NCBI RefSeq assembly: GCF_900239935.1 | Contig: NZ_LT965928.1 | Location: 3,119,520 to 3,183,519 of the forward strand | Reading direction: 5' to 3' | Source of the DNA: Pseudoalteromonas carrageenovora IAM 12662 | GTDB taxonomy: Bacteria; Pseudomonadota; Gammaproteobacteria; Enterobacterales; Alteromonadaceae | DNA: 64,000 bases | Shown here: positions 49,419 through 59,267 of the stretch, in pieces | How the letters are laid out: each line of letters opens with the position of its first letter | Position numbering within the stretch: the stretch's first letter is position 1 | Translations under genes and position numbers: made by a program | Notes under the pieces: model-generated | Seen by the model: the letters and a program-made list of their open reading frames with translations, nothing else | What the model was told of the DNA's origin: nothing | Databases searched by the model: none

Positions 49419-50648
49419 ATGTCAAAAAAACAAGAAAGGAAAGGACTCGATACGTTTTCATGGATTGGTGTAAGCGCCAGAGGTAAGCGACTTGAAGGTG
49501 AACTTACAGGTAATAGTGTTGCATTAGTCAAAGCACAACTTCGTAAACAAGGTATAACCCCCTCAAAAGTAAAACGTAAAGCAAAACCACTGTTTGGTAT
49601 TCAAAGTGTTCAAAAAATCACCCCTAAAGATATCGCGCTAATTACGCGTCAGATTGCAACTATGCTGATGGCGGGAGTGCCACTTATTCAATCAATTGAA
49701 ATGATTGGTAGTGGCTCCACCAACAAAAGCGTTACTAAGTTAATGGAAACGATAGGTGATGAAGTTAAAGCAGGTCAGCCACTTAACCAAGCGCTTAGAA
49801 AACACCCCCGTTATTTTGATGATTTATATTGCGATTTAGTAGCATCAGGCGAGCAATCCGGTGCGCTTGATAAAATATTTGACCGTGTTGCACTTTATAA
49901 AGAAAAGTCTGAAGCGCTGAAATCAAAAATTAAAAAAGCGATGTTCTACCCAATTGCAGTTTTGATTGTTGCACTTATTGTGACATCAATACTTCTTATA
50001 TTTGTAGTGCCTCAATTTCAGGATATTTTTGAGGGGTTTGGCGCACAACTTCCCGCATTTACTCTATTTGTAATTGGTATATCTGAATTTATGCAGGAGT
50101 ATTGGTGGGTAGCATTAATTACTATTGTTGCGGCCGGTTGGGCTTTTAAAGAAGCCAAGCTCAGAAGTTTAAAACTCAGAGATGCAACCGACAGAACTAT
50201 ATTAAAACTGCCAGTAATTGGCATGATTTTAAATAAAGCAGCCGTTGCGCGTTATGCTCGTACGCTTTCTACAACCTTTGCAGCTGGTGTACCACTTGTT
50301 GATGCGCTGGACTCAGCAGCAGGTGCATCCGGTAACGCAGTTTACCGCTATGCAATACTAGATATAAAAGCTGAGGTTAGCTCTGGTAACCAAATGAACT
50401 GGGCAATGCGTAACTCTAAAATATTTCCTGATATGGTTATTCAAATGGTAGCGATTGGCGAGGAGTCAGGCTCTTTAGATGGCATGCTTGCTAAAGTAGC
50501 CACTATTTATGAGCAAGAAGTTGATGATGCAGTAGACGGCCTTTCAAGCTTACTAGAACCACTTATTATGGCTGTTCTCGGTGTGTTAGTTGGTGGCTTG
50601 ATTATCGCAATGTACTTGCCTATTTTCCAACTTGGCGCTGTTGTTTAA
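49419..50648 (+). CDS. pilC: Type IV pilus inner-membrane platform protein PilC
   Basis: The 409-residue protein consists of two T2SSF domains (about 70-195 and 273-395) with the three expected TM helices (AVLIVALIVTSILLIFVVPQ; WWVALITIVAAGW; IMAVLGVLVGGLIIAMYLPI). It transmits PilB/PilT motion to the pilus. ATG at 49419, with AGGT upstream, is preferred; ATG at 49404 and TTG at 49398 are alternatives. It directly follows pilA; pilB, normally between them, is encoded 2 kb downstream. Confidence 0.94.
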   Translation: MSKKQERKGLDTFSWIGVSARGKRLEGELTGNSVALVKAQLRKQGITPSKVKRKAKPLFGIQSVQKITPKDIALITRQIATMLMAGVPLIQSIEMIGSGSTNKSVTKLMETIGDEVKAGQPLNQALRKHPRYFDDLYCDLVASGEQSGALDKIFDRVALYKEKSEALKSKIKKAMFYPIAVLIVALIVTSILLIFVVPQFQDIFEGFGAQLPAFTLFVIGISEFMQEYWWVALITIVAAGWAFKEAKLRSLKLRDATDRTILKLPVIGMILNKAAVARYARTLSTTFAAGVPLVDALDSAAGASGNAVYRYAILDIKAEVSSGNQMNWAMRNSKIFPDMVIQMVAIGEESGSLDGMLAKVATIYEQEVDDAVDGLSSLLEPLIMAVLGVLVGGLIIAMYLPIFQLGAVV

Positions 50649-50685
50649 TACCTTTAAAAAATATAAACACCTATTTAAAAACACA

Positions 50686-50820
50686 CGTAGTCGCGAATTT
50701 ACATCGCGCAGTAATTGTAACCGTCGCAGGGTAATAGTAACAGTCGCGGGGTAAACCAGCTGCTACGCTACCGTGGTATAAACTGCGTAGTCGCGTTTTT
50801 AATTACGATTTTATATCGCG
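50686..50820. repeat. GC-richer imperfect repeats between pilC and pilD
   Basis: Two adjacent 20-bp units at 50711-50730 and 50731-50750 match at 17 of 20 positions (each GTAAT-GTAAC/A-GTCGC type). CGTAGTCGCG occurs at 50686-50695 and again exactly 100 bp later at 50786-50795, each followed by ATCGCGC. The composition differs from the surrounding AT-rich DNA. No open frame. Confidence 0.75.
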
Positions 50821-50865
50821 CCCTCTTAATTGTATTATTAAAAAATTTTAGTTTCAGGTAAATAA

Positions 50866-51759
50866 ATGCAAAGTATTATTGAAGTAATGCAAAGCCAATT
50901 GTGGTTTTATTTAACCACCGTTGGCTTAGTCAGTTTATGTGTAGGCAGTTTTTTAAATGTGGTTATTTACCGCTTACCACTCATGATGCAACGCGAATGG
51001 CAAAGCGAATGTAGGCTACTACTAGAAGATGAACTTACTGCCAATAAATCTAAGCAAGCTAACACCAGTGAGCCTTTTAACTTAGTAAAACCTAACTCTA
51101 CCTGCCCAAAATGTAAAACAGCCATTAAACCTTGGCAAAATATTCCTGTTATTAGCTGGCTTTTGCTAAAAGCTAAATGCGCGAGTTGTAGTAACCCTAT
51201 TTCAGTTCGTTACCCTGCTGTTGAGGCAATTACAGCCATACTAAGCCTTATTGTTGCTTATAGCTTTGGTGCTACAGAGCAAGCCCTTTTATATATTTTT
51301 GTAACATGGATTTTAGTAGCGCTAACCTTTATCGATATTGACCACATGCTGCTACCCGATCAGCTAACTTTACCGCTTGTTTGGCTGGCACTTATTGCCG
51401 CTGTTGCCGGAATTACAATTACGCCAAGAGATGCAATTATGGGTGCCGCTTTTGGCTATTTAAGCTTATGGAGTGTGTTTTGGTTATTTAAGTTACTAAC
51501 CGGCAAAGAAGGCATGGGTTATGGCGATTTTAAACTACTCGCTGTATTTGGCGCACTTCTTGGTTGGCAATCACTTTTAACTATTATTCTGCTTTCGAGC
51601 GTAGTGGGTGCAATTATAGGTATTGCCCTTTTAAGCATTCAAGGTAAAGACAAAGCCACACCAATCCCTTTTGGCCCTTATTTAGCAATAGCGGGTTGGA
51701 TAACACTATTGTGGGGCAGTCAAATTCAAAATATGTATTTTAATTTAATTGGCTATTAG
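50866..51759 (+). CDS. pilD: Prepilin peptidase/N-methyltransferase PilD
   Basis: The 297-residue membrane protease removes prepilin leaders and methylates the new N-terminus. The cytoplasmic zinc-binding loop has CPKC and CASC pairs (about 83-110). The catalytic aspartates lie in TFIDIDHMLLPDQLTLP and GMGYGDFKLLA. Eight or so TM segments. It is the likely peptidase for both type IV pilins and type II secretion pseudopilins. coaE starts 1 bp after its stop. Confidence 0.95.
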   Translation: MQSIIEVMQSQLWFYLTTVGLVSLCVGSFLNVVIYRLPLMMQREWQSECRLLLEDELTANKSKQANTSEPFNLVKPNSTCPKCKTAIKPWQNIPVISWLLLKAKCASCSNPISVRYPAVEAITAILSLIVAYSFGATEQALLYIFVTWILVALTFIDIDHMLLPDQLTLPLVWLALIAAVAGITITPRDAIMGAAFGYLSLWSVFWLFKLLTGKEGMGYGDFKLLAVFGALLGWQSLLTIILLSSVVGAIIGIALLSIQGKDKATPIPFGPYLAIAGWITLLWGSQIQNMYFNLIGY

Positions 51760-51760
51760 T

Positions 51761-52402
51761 ATGGGTGAGCAAACAGCTAAAATAAATAACTGGGTGCTAG
51801 GCTTAACGGGCGGTATTGGCTGCGGTAAAACAGCCGTTAGCAATATGTTTGAAGAATTAGCTATTACTGTTGTTGATGCCGATATAATTGCTCGTGAAGT
51901 AGTAGAGCCAAATAGTGAAGGGCTAAACGCTATTATCGCGCACTTTGGTAAAGATATTTTACTGCCCGATGGCACATTAAATAGAGCAGCACTGCGCACT
52001 AAAATTTTTACTAATCATGAAAATAAAAAATGGCTAAACGCACTGCTTCACCCACTTATTCGAAAAAAAATATTGGCCGATTTAAATAATGCAACAAGCC
52101 CTTATGTTGTATTAGTAGCCCCTTTATTATTTGAAAATAACCTCGATAGATATTGCAACCATACCTTACTTATTGATGTACCAACCTCTGTACAAATTGA
52201 GCGTACGGCAAAACGCGATAATACAACAATTGAGCAAGTAAAAAGTATTATTACTGCGCAAATGTCTCGTGAAGATAAACAGCAAAAAGCAGATGACATT
52301 CTAAATAATGACCGCGATTTAAAGCTCGTTCATGCAGAACTTGTTGTTCTTCATAAAAATTACCTACACTATGCTTTAAACAGTAAAACTAAATCCCATT
52401 AA
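51761..52402 (+). CDS. coaE: Dephospho-CoA kinase CoaE
   Basis: The 213-residue P-loop kinase performs the last step of CoA synthesis. Walker A is GLTGGIGCGKTAVSN; DADIIAREVVEP, HPLIRKKI and VLVAPLLFENNL are typical. The ATG at 51761 directly follows the pilD stop; a TTG four codons earlier overlaps pilD. pilD-coaE linkage is conserved in gammaproteobacteria. Confidence 0.95.
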   Translation: MGEQTAKINNWVLGLTGGIGCGKTAVSNMFEELAITVVDADIIAREVVEPNSEGLNAIIAHFGKDILLPDGTLNRAALRTKIFTNHENKKWLNALLHPLIRKKILADLNNATSPYVVLVAPLLFENNLDRYCNHTLLIDVPTSVQIERTAKRDNTTIEQVKSIITAQMSREDKQQKADDILNNDRDLKLVHAELVVLHKNYLHYALNSKTKSH

Positions 52403-52528
52403 TAGTGTCATAACTCATATAAACTTATATTTTAGTTAGTAAAATCGCAGCAAAGAACGAAAGATAATGTAATCCCCTTCTTGTTTCTGATAAATTGCTT
52501 ACTATTGAAGGAATAAAACAGGTGCGCA

Positions 52529-54205
52529 ATGAATATTAACTCACCGTTATTGAGAAAATTTATTACCCTTGGCCGTATTGATGCCGACACGGTTAAAGCA
52601 AAACAAAACGAATTTGCCTCAACTGCTGAGCTTATTTCTAAATGCGGAAAAATCGATAGTCTAGATTTAGCTGAGCAATGTATTGATTTGTTCCGCGTAC
52701 CCTATTTTGATTTAAAAGACTTTGACCCTGCATCTATTCCAGCTGATCTTGTAAAAGAAAAGCTGATCCGTAAGCACCATATTTTACCGCTTGTTCAAAA
52801 AGATAGAAAAGTATACATTGCCGCCTCAGATCCTACTGATTACGGTGCCTTTGAAAACTTTGAATTTAGTACGGGTTTATCGTGTGAAGTGGTGGTGGTT
52901 GATTACATTCAACTCGACAATAAAATAGAGCAGTTACTAGATGCCACTGGTAGCTTAAATTTAAGTGATGATGAGTTTAAAGAGTTTGCCGATTTAGATA
53001 CAGAAAGCGCAAAAGAAACCGCTCCTAAAGATGATGACAAAGACGATGCGCCAATCATTGTTTACATCAATAAAATTTTAATGGATGCCATTAAAAAAGG
53101 CGCGTCAGATTTACACTTTGAACCGTACGAGCATAAATACCGCATTCGCTTTCGTATAGACGGAATTTTGCATGAAGTAGCCAGCCCACCTAATACGCTT
53201 TCTACTAAGCTTTCTGCACGTATAAAAGTAATGTCGAGGCTCGATATTGCTGAAAAACGTAAACCGCAAGATGGCCGGATTAAATTAAAAATTACTGAAC
53301 GAAAAAGTATCGATTTTCGTGTAAGTACTATGCCGACCCTTTGGGGCGAAAAAATAGTAATGCGTATCTTAGACTCATCAAGCGCTATGCTAGGCATTGA
53401 TGTACTCGGCTATGAAGAAGAGCAGAAAAAACTCTACATGGATGCCCTTGCTCAGCCACAAGGCATGATACTAGTTACAGGTCCTACAGGTTCTGGTAAA
53501 ACAGTATCACTTTATACAGGCTTAAATATTTTAAACCAGCCAGAGCGAAATATTAGTACCGCAGAGGATCCCGTAGAAATAAACCTCGAAGGGGTTAACC
53601 AAGTACAAATAAACCCTAAAGCCGAGATGACTTTTGCAAACGCACTGCGTGCATTTTTACGTCAAGATCCTGATGTAGTAATGGTAGGTGAAATACGTGA
53701 CCTTGAAACCGCTGAAATATCAATTAAGGCAGCGCAAACGGGTCACTTAGTGTTATCAACACTGCATACAAACTCTGCTCCCGAAACCATTACACGTTTA
53801 TTAAATATGGGCGTACCAGCTTATAACGTGGCAAGCTCTATTAGCTTAATTATAGCCCAGCGATTAGCGCGCCGATTATGTCCTAAGTGTAAAACGCCAG
53901 AGCAACTACCGAGTGAAGAACTGTCTCGCCAAGGTTTTACAGCTAAGCAAATTGAAGATATGACACTCTACGCACCTAAAGGCTGTGATAGTTGTACCGA
54001 TGGCTATAAAGGCCGTGTAGGTATTTATGAAGTAATGCAAATTACGCCAGAAATTGCACAAATTATTATGCGTGGTGGTAACTCACTAGAAATAGCAGAG
54101 GTTTCCCTTAAAGCTGGGTTTAATAATTTACGCCTATCGGGTTTACGAAAAGCCGCCGATGGTTTAACGCCTCTGGCTGAAATAAACCGCGTAACTAATA
54201 TGTAA
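52529..54205 (+). CDS. pilB: Type IV pilus assembly ATPase PilB
   Basis: The 558-residue extension ATPase has an N-terminal T2SSE_N/MshEN domain (about 1-150) and a C-terminal AAA-type motor. Walker A is [14 protein letters not shown], the Asp box is [11 protein letters not shown], Walker B lies in [18 protein letters not shown] and the His box in [13 protein letters not shown] zinc-type CPKC...CDSC cluster follows (about 450-490). Unlike the usual pilA-pilB-pilC order it lies after coaE, in the place usually held by zapD. GspE is excluded by the pil neighbourhood, though not by sequence alone. Confidence 0.93.
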   Translation: MNINSPLLRKFITLGRIDADTVKAKQNEFASTAELISKCGKIDSLDLAEQCIDLFRVPYFDLKDFDPASIPADLVKEKLIRKHHILPLVQKDRKVYIAASDPTDYGAFENFEFSTGLSCEVVVVDYIQLDNKIEQLLDATGSLNLSDDEFKEFADLDTESAKETAPKDDDKDDAPIIVYINKILMDAIKKGASDLHFEPYEHKYRIRFRIDGILHEVASPPNTLSTKLSARIKVMSRLDIAEKRKPQDGRIKLKITERKSIDFRVSTMPTLWGEKIVMRILDSSSAMLGIDVLGYEEEQKKLYMDALAQPQGMILVTGPTGSGKTVSLYTGLNILNQPERNISTAEDPVEINLEGVNQVQINPKAEMTFANALRAFLRQDPDVVMVGEIRDLETAEISIKAAQTGHLVLSTLHTNSAPETITRLLNMGVPAYNVASSISLIIAQRLARRLCPKCKTPEQLPSEELSRQGFTAKQIEDMTLYAPKGCDSCTDGYKGRVGIYEVMQITPEIAQIIMRGGNSLEIAEVSLKAGFNNLRLSGLRKAADGLTPLAEINRVTNM

Positions 54206-54263
54206 GTGTATAGCTCTAAGGGTTGCCTTTAGAGCTATAAATAAAAAATTTAGAGAGTAAAGT

Positions 54264-54494
54264 ATGCCAACTATTGTTAACTGTCCAACGTGTAAAAACA
54301 AAGTTGAATGGTCTGAGCAAAGCCCACACCGCCCTTTTTGTTCAAAACGTTGCCAACTTATTGATTTAGGTGAATGGTCGTTTGAAAATAACAAAATTTC
54401 AGCGCCAATCACTTCGGCTGAACAGTTTAGCCAAGACATGATTGAAGATATTGAAGCCATGATGGCAAAAAATGAAGACGAGTTTTTTAAATAA
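54264..54494 (+). CDS. yacG: DNA gyrase inhibitor YacG
   Basis: The 76-residue zinc protein has the four-cysteine finger [10 protein letters not shown]...[16 protein letters not shown]. Length and layout match E. coli YacG (65), which binds GyrB and blocks DNA binding. It ends the coaE-pilB-yacG run and is followed by a terminator. Confidence 0.93.
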   Translation: MPTIVNCPTCKNKVEWSEQSPHRPFCSKRCQLIDLGEWSFENNKISAPITSAEQFSQDMIEDIEAMMAKNEDEFFK

Positions 54495-54516
54495 GTTTAA
54501 GTGATTATATTGATAG

Positions 54517-54543
54517 AAAAAGCCAGCATTAAGCTGGCTTTTT
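54517..54543. terminator. Bidirectional terminator between yacG and the Spy/CpxP gene
   Basis: AAAAAGCCAGC-ATTA-AGCTGGCTTTTT forms a hairpin between the convergent genes. Confidence 0.87.
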
Positions 54544-54567
54544 AGTGTTTAATCTATAATTAAACGA

Positions 54568-55059
54568 TTAGTCTCTTTGCTTACGGTGCTTTTTGCCCAT
54601 GCGTTTTTGCATTTTAGCAAATTTTTCTTTTTGCTCTGCGTTAAGTACTTGCAGTACTTGGTGCTGAGTTTTTAGCTTAATTAAGCCAAACTGTTCGCCT
54701 TTATCGTGGCGAGCATTTAACAGCTCTTTTGCTGCATTTTCATCAAAGGTTGCCGCTGAAAGTAGCGCATCCATTTTAGCTTTATGTGCTTCGCGCATCG
54801 CTTTACGTGCTTCTTTATCGTCGCCTCGCAATGCTTTCATTTGCGTTTTTTGCGCTTCAAATATAGCTTCGAGCTTAGTTTGCTGCTCATCGGTTAAATC
54901 AAGCTTTTCGGCACCGCGCTCAGAAAGTAAAAAACGCGCTGGGGAATGGCCTTGCTTGTCATGCATGCCGCCTTTAGCTAATACGCTGCCTGCGCCAAGT
55001 GTAGCCGTTGCTAGACCACAAATAAGTACTAATTTTGAAAGTGTATTTACTTTAGTCAT
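54568..55059 (-). CDS. cpxP: Spy/CpxP family periplasmic protein
   Basis: The 163-residue protein has a signal peptide (about 1-28, ending SVLAKG) and an all-helical mature domain with two LTxxQ-type motifs (LDLTDEQQTKLEAI and LNAEQKEKF). It is rich in Lys, Met and Gln and ends KKHRKQRD. CpxP inhibits the CpxA sensor and acts as a periplasmic chaperone; Spy is a close relative. The divergent cpxRA pair and a CpxR box upstream favour CpxP. The ATG at 55059 has AAGG 8 bp before it; two earlier start codons are possible. Confidence 0.86.
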   Translation of the reverse strand: MTKVNTLSKLVLICGLATATLGAGSVLAKGGMHDKQGHSPARFLLSERGAEKLDLTDEQQTKLEAIFEAQKTQMKALRGDDKEARKAMREAHKAKMDALLSAATFDENAAKELLNARHDKGEQFGLIKLKTQHQVLQVLNAEQKEKFAKMQKRMGKKHRKQRD

Positions 55060-55156
55060 AATCATCACCTTAATATTGGATGGATTGAATTTGGTTGTGA
55101 CTGCTAAGCCAGTGAGTTAACTATACATAACTCAACGCAAAGTAACGCAAAGCAGT

Positions 55157-55172
55157 GTAAAGGTTGTGTAAA
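55157..55172. promoter_or_regulatory. Candidate CpxR box
   Basis: GTAAA-GGTTGT-GTAAA matches the CpxR consensus of two GTAAA half-sites separated by 4-8 bp. It lies between the divergent cpxP-like and cpxR genes. Confidence 0.75.
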
Positions 55173-55234
55173 GATTCACTTTTGCACAATTTTAGAAGTA
55201 AAATAACAATATGAGAATTGCCTAAGGGTTTGAA

Positions 55235-55927
55235 ATGAAACTATTAATGATTGACGACGACACTGGCCTTTGTGAGCTTTTAAGTGAGTACTTGACTGCG
55301 CAAGGCTTTGAAATTCAAAGCGTACACGACGGTGCTCAAGGTCTAAAGTTAGCTCAAACAAACGACTACGCACTTATATTATTAGATGTAATGCTACCTA
55401 CACTTGATGGTTTTGAAGTACTTAAACAACTTAGGCAAACAAAGCTTACACCGGTCATAATGCTTACCGCTAAAGGCGAAGACTTCGACCGCATTTTTGG
55501 CTTAGAGCTTGGCGCCGACGATTATATACCTAAACCTTTTAACCATCGTGAGCTACTAGCCCGTGTTAAAGCAATAACCCGCCGTATAGAGCATATTAAT
55601 AGCTTAAGCGTACCCACTACCAATAATAAGCTGCTTGTTAATGGGATTACCGTAAACCTTGCTGCGCGCGAAGCTTCAATTAATAACTCCACACTGACTC
55701 TTACTGGCACCGAGTACGAAATTTTAGCGCTATTATGTAAAAACGCTGGCGAAGTTGTGAGTAAAGAACAAATAAGTGAGGAAGTTTTAGGCCGGCGCCT
55801 AGCCTCTTTCGACCGCTCTATTGATATGCATGTAAGTAATATACGTAAAAAAATAGCAGAGCATATACAAGCCGAGCGAATTAAAACCATGCGAGGTACG
55901 GGCTATGTCTTTATCCAAGGCGAATAA
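55235..55927 (+). CDS. cpxR: Envelope-stress response regulator CpxR
   Basis: An OmpR-type regulator of 230 residues. Receiver domain (1-115): acidic pocket IDDD, phospho-acceptor in LILLDVMLP (about residue 51), and K in YIPKPFNHREL. Winged-helix DNA-binding domain (about 135-228) with ASFDRSIDMHVSNIRKKI and MRGTGYVF. Local similarity to CpxR (TPVIMLTA, LELGADDY) and the linked cpxA/cpxP genes support the name. Confidence 0.93.
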   Translation: MKLLMIDDDTGLCELLSEYLTAQGFEIQSVHDGAQGLKLAQTNDYALILLDVMLPTLDGFEVLKQLRQTKLTPVIMLTAKGEDFDRIFGLELGADDYIPKPFNHRELLARVKAITRRIEHINSLSVPTTNNKLLVNGITVNLAAREASINNSTLTLTGTEYEILALLCKNAGEVVSKEQISEEVLGRRLASFDRSIDMHVSNIRKKIAEHIQAERIKTMRGTGYVFIQGE

Positions 55928-57320
55928 TAACGTGTATTTTGCTTGGCTAAAACACCCTAGGCATTACTTATTTTTTAAAATATTTTTTTGGTTTTGGCTA
56001 ACTATAATTGGCACTGTAGCGGCTCTTGTATTTTTGAGTAACATAACCGCAATTAATGCTGTAACCAACGAGCCACTATCTGGCCCGATGAAAAAAAACC
56101 TAATATACACAGCCAAAAGTGTAGAGCGATCAGTAATAAAGCATAAACGCAGCTTAAACGAAATATTAGTACATCCAAGACTCACAAAACGTAAGCTTTT
56201 ATATTTAAGCGCTGCGCAAGGCGAAGATGCCCGCAGCAATAAAGAAGTACCGGAAAATATAGATCTTAGTTTATTAAACTTTACTCAAAATATGTCTCCA
56301 CAAGTTATTTTTACCGAAAAATACCAGGCGTTCGGGCCTGTAAATATAAATGTGCCGGAAGGAAGTTTTTATCTATACGAAATAGATATAAACCATCAAC
56401 CACCGCTACTTTTACGCTTTAAACTAATGCCTAATTGGATGAAGATATTTATTGCAATTGCGGCCTCACTGGTTTTGAGCTTTGTATTTAGCCGTAACTT
56501 AATCGCTCCTATAAATAGCCTAAAAAAAGCCGCTATAAAATTATCTGCCGGCGACTTAACCGCCAGGGCCGATATTCCATTAAACCGTAAAGATGAACTA
56601 GGCGTTCTTGGACGCGATTTTAACAGTATGGCTAATCAGTTAGAGCTACTTATTAGCTCACAAAAGCGTTTACTTGCCGATATATCGCATGAACTTCGCT
56701 CACCTCTAACACGTTTAAAAATGGCTACAGGGCTTGCACAAATGCAGGCTAACGAACCCAGCCAATCGTATTTATTACGTATAGAAAAAGAAGCAAACCA
56801 GCTTGATAAAATGATAGCCGACGTATTACAGGTTTCTCGTTTAGAGGCAAAAAGCCAAGCGCTTTCGCTGCAAAAGCAGTCTTTACAAGTTATTGTCGAT
56901 CACGTAATTAATGATGCTCAATTTGAAGCTAAACAAAATAATAAACAGCTAAAAGTTACGGGTAGTGTGGCTGTAAATATTAATTGCGATGAGGCACTAA
57001 TAGCCAGCGCGCTTGAAAACTTACTTCGTAATGCGATTAAATATGCTCAACACACCATTAGCATAACCCTAAAGCATTCAAATGCCATTTATATAGAAAT
57101 ATGTGACGATGGGTCAGGTGTACCTAATGAGCAGCTAAGCAAGCTTTGTGAACCGTTTTTTAGACAATCAGATGCTCGCGATCGCGTAAGTGGAGGGACT
57201 GGCCTAGGGCTTGCTATTGCTAAAAATGCCATTACCGCGCATGGCGGAAATTTAGTCTTATCGAATAAAGAACAAGGTGGCTTGTGTGCTAATATAACCT
57301 TGCCATTAATCAAAGAGTAA
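55905..57320 (+). CDS. cpxA: Sensor histidine kinase CpxA
   Basis: The 471-residue inner-membrane kinase has TM1 at about 21-48 (FFKIFFWFWLTIIGTVAALVF), a periplasmic sensor region of about 130 residues and TM2 near 178-198. HAMP follows (NSLKKAAIKLSAGDLTARAD), then the phospho-acceptor His in ADISHELRSPLTRL, the N-box ENLLRNAIKYA, and G-boxes CDDGSGVP and GGTGLGLAIAK. Its start overlaps the cpxR end by 23 bp, so the two are coupled. It senses misfolded envelope proteins by family analogy. Confidence 0.93.
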   Translation: MSLSKANNNVYFAWLKHPRHYLFFKIFFWFWLTIIGTVAALVFLSNITAINAVTNEPLSGPMKKNLIYTAKSVERSVIKHKRSLNEILVHPRLTKRKLLYLSAAQGEDARSNKEVPENIDLSLLNFTQNMSPQVIFTEKYQAFGPVNINVPEGSFYLYEIDINHQPPLLLRFKLMPNWMKIFIAIAASLVLSFVFSRNLIAPINSLKKAAIKLSAGDLTARADIPLNRKDELGVLGRDFNSMANQLELLISSQKRLLADISHELRSPLTRLKMATGLAQMQANEPSQSYLLRIEKEANQLDKMIADVLQVSRLEAKSQALSLQKQSLQVIVDHVINDAQFEAKQNNKQLKVTGSVAVNINCDEALIASALENLLRNAIKYAQHTISITLKHSNAIYIEICDDGSGVPNEQLSKLCEPFFRQSDARDRVSGGTGLGLAIAKNAITAHGGNLVLSNKEQGGLCANITLPLIKE

Positions 57321-57323
57321 AAC

Positions 57324-58271
57324 ATGTTTTATAGTTCAGAAGCCCAGCTTGAGAGTAATCAAGAGGCCATTAATGTTTTTTATACTTCACATTTAACTAA
57401 AAGCTACTTAGATACACCTGCAGGAAAGCTATTTTACGCATACGCAATCCCTGACAATGCTGCAACTGCTGTAGTAATTAGTACGGGCCGTGTTGAAGGC
57501 CTAGAAAAGTATAAAGAACTGATATGGGAGCTGTATTGTAATAATTTTGCTGTGTTTATTATGGATCATCAAGGTCAAGGGCGCTCTTACAGGCATCTTA
57601 AAAATAAGCATAAAGGCTTTGTAAAACACTATAATAACTACAGCAGTGACCTAAATAACTTTGATCAGCAAATAGTTTCAAAGCATTGGCAGGGTAAAAA
57701 AGTCATGCTGGCTCATTCAATGGGTAGCGCGATAGCGATTGATTACTTAGCAAAATTTGAAAACAGCTATAAAGGCGTGTTTTTGTCTGCGCCTATGTTT
57801 GATATTTTTACAAAAGACGTACCAAAAATACCAACGCAATTTATTGTTAAGTTAGCCACTTTGCTTGGCCTACACTCTTTTTATGCTTTTGGACAAGGCA
57901 ACTATAATCCAATTCCATTTACTGAAAACGTACTTACTAGCAGCGAGGAACGTTACACCTACTTTAGGCAAACCTATAAATTAGAACCTAACATACAATT
58001 AGGTGGCGTTACGTTTGGCTGGCTAGCAGCTACGATAGCGTTTTTAAAGTCTATTGATAAGCTAAACGTACCAATCCCTTTGTTTATAGCAAGTGCAGCT
58101 AGCGATACAGTGGTTAATAACGAAGCACAGTATAGCCTTGCAAAAAGGCATGCTCATGCAACAATCGAGAGTTTTGAAGATGCAAAACACGAGCTACTTT
58201 TTGAACGTGACGAGATTCGAAAGCCGCTATTAACTAACTTTTATCAGTTTTGTGAGTCTGTTACTTCTTGA
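57324..58271 (+). CDS. Alpha/beta hydrolase, lysophospholipase/monoacylglycerol lipase type
   Basis: The 315-residue cytoplasmic hydrolase has a Hydrolase_4 (serine aminopeptidase S33) domain. Nucleophile elbow AHSMGSAIAIDYL, oxyanion region STGRVEGLEKYKELIWEL, QGQGRSYR, and late His in EDAKHELLFE. This resembles PldB/YheT-type lysophospholipases. It starts 3 bp after cpxA, so a role in envelope lipid stress is possible but only inferred. Its end overlaps the converging fieF gene by 28 bp. Confidence 0.87.
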   Translation: MFYSSEAQLESNQEAINVFYTSHLTKSYLDTPAGKLFYAYAIPDNAATAVVISTGRVEGLEKYKELIWELYCNNFAVFIMDHQGQGRSYRHLKNKHKGFVKHYNNYSSDLNNFDQQIVSKHWQGKKVMLAHSMGSAIAIDYLAKFENSYKGVFLSAPMFDIFTKDVPKIPTQFIVKLATLLGLHSFYAFGQGNYNPIPFTENVLTSSEERYTYFRQTYKLEPNIQLGGVTFGWLAATIAFLKSIDKLNVPIPLFIASAASDTVVNNEAQYSLAKRHAHATIESFEDAKHELLFERDEIRKPLLTNFYQFCESVTS

Positions 58272-59164
58272 ACAGTGCTAGGATTTACTAAAACAGAAAG
58301 TGGATCGAGGTGGATGAGTATATCTACCTCAGATTCAAAACGTGCACTTATCATGGCTTCCACTTCATCAGCCACATTATGGGCACGTATTAAACTTAAG
58401 TTATCATCTAGCTCTAAATGCATTTGGATGAACTTAATTTTCCCGCCTTGGCGAGTTCGAATACCGTGTACACCATGCACATCGGCATGTTCTTTAGCTA
58501 TATCGAATATGCTTTGCTTTTCATCATCTGGCAGCTCTTTATCCATTAAATGATCGGCACTATCACGCGCTATATCCCAACTGTTATAAAGTAAGTAGCC
58601 CGCCACCCCAATTGCAAAAAGGGGATCGGCATAAAGTACGCCATAATAAGCGAGTAAAATAGCCAATAGCACGGCAGCATTTAATATTAAATCGCCTTTG
58701 TAATGTACTGAATCGGCTTTTATAGCAATAGAGTCGGTGTACTTAACTACTTTATTTTGTACAAATACAATTACCAGCGTACACACAATTGCAAAAATAC
58801 TTACCCATACGCCCAATAAAGAATGCGTTAACTGTATTGGATTAAATAAGCGTTCAATACCATGAAATGCAAGTAAACAACCTGATCCTGCAATAAATGC
58901 TGCCTGCCCTAATCCTGCAAGCGCCTCAGCTTTACCATGCCCAAAACGGTGATCGTCATCGGCTGGTCGCAGTGCATAACCTAATACCAAAAAACTCATG
59001 GCTGTGGCTGTTATATCCATTAACGAATCAGTCAATGAGCCAAGCATTGAAGCAGAGCCTGACGCAAGCCATGCCCATGTTTTTGCGCCAATCATTAAGC
59101 TCACCATAACCATGGTGACAATACTTGAGGTTTTAACCCAAAATTCGTAGCTGCGGTTGTGCAC
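58244..59164 (-). CDS. fieF: Cation diffusion facilitator, FieF-like
   Basis: The 306-residue metal/proton antiporter has six TM helices and a C-terminal cytoplasmic metallochaperone-like domain (about 210-300). Metal-site residues are in [11 protein letters not shown] (TM2) and the [11 protein letters not shown] loop, and TM5 carries the second pair in [15 protein letters not shown]. The N-terminal 90 residues align by eye with E. coli FieF, exporter of Fe(II) and Zn(II). The start is a GTG at 59164; no ATG fits the first TM helix better. Confidence 0.9.
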   Translation of the reverse strand: MHNRSYEFWVKTSSIVTMVMVSLMIGAKTWAWLASGSASMLGSLTDSLMDITATAMSFLVLGYALRPADDDHRFGHGKAEALAGLGQAAFIAGSGCLLAFHGIERLFNPIQLTHSLLGVWVSIFAIVCTLVIVFVQNKVVKYTDSIAIKADSVHYKGDLILNAAVLLAILLAYYGVLYADPLFAIGVAGYLLYNSWDIARDSADHLMDKELPDDEKQSIFDIAKEHADVHGVHGIRTRQGGKIKFIQMHLELDDNLSLIRAHNVADEVEAMISARFESEVDILIHLDPLSVLVNPSTVQEVTDSQN

Positions 59165-59267
59165 GCGTATATCCGTTAATCACTGTATTCAATGCATTGA
59201 GTATATCATTTTTTTAAAAGGTTTCGTGTATACTGCTGCGCTCAACCGATTACTAAAAAGGCTCATT

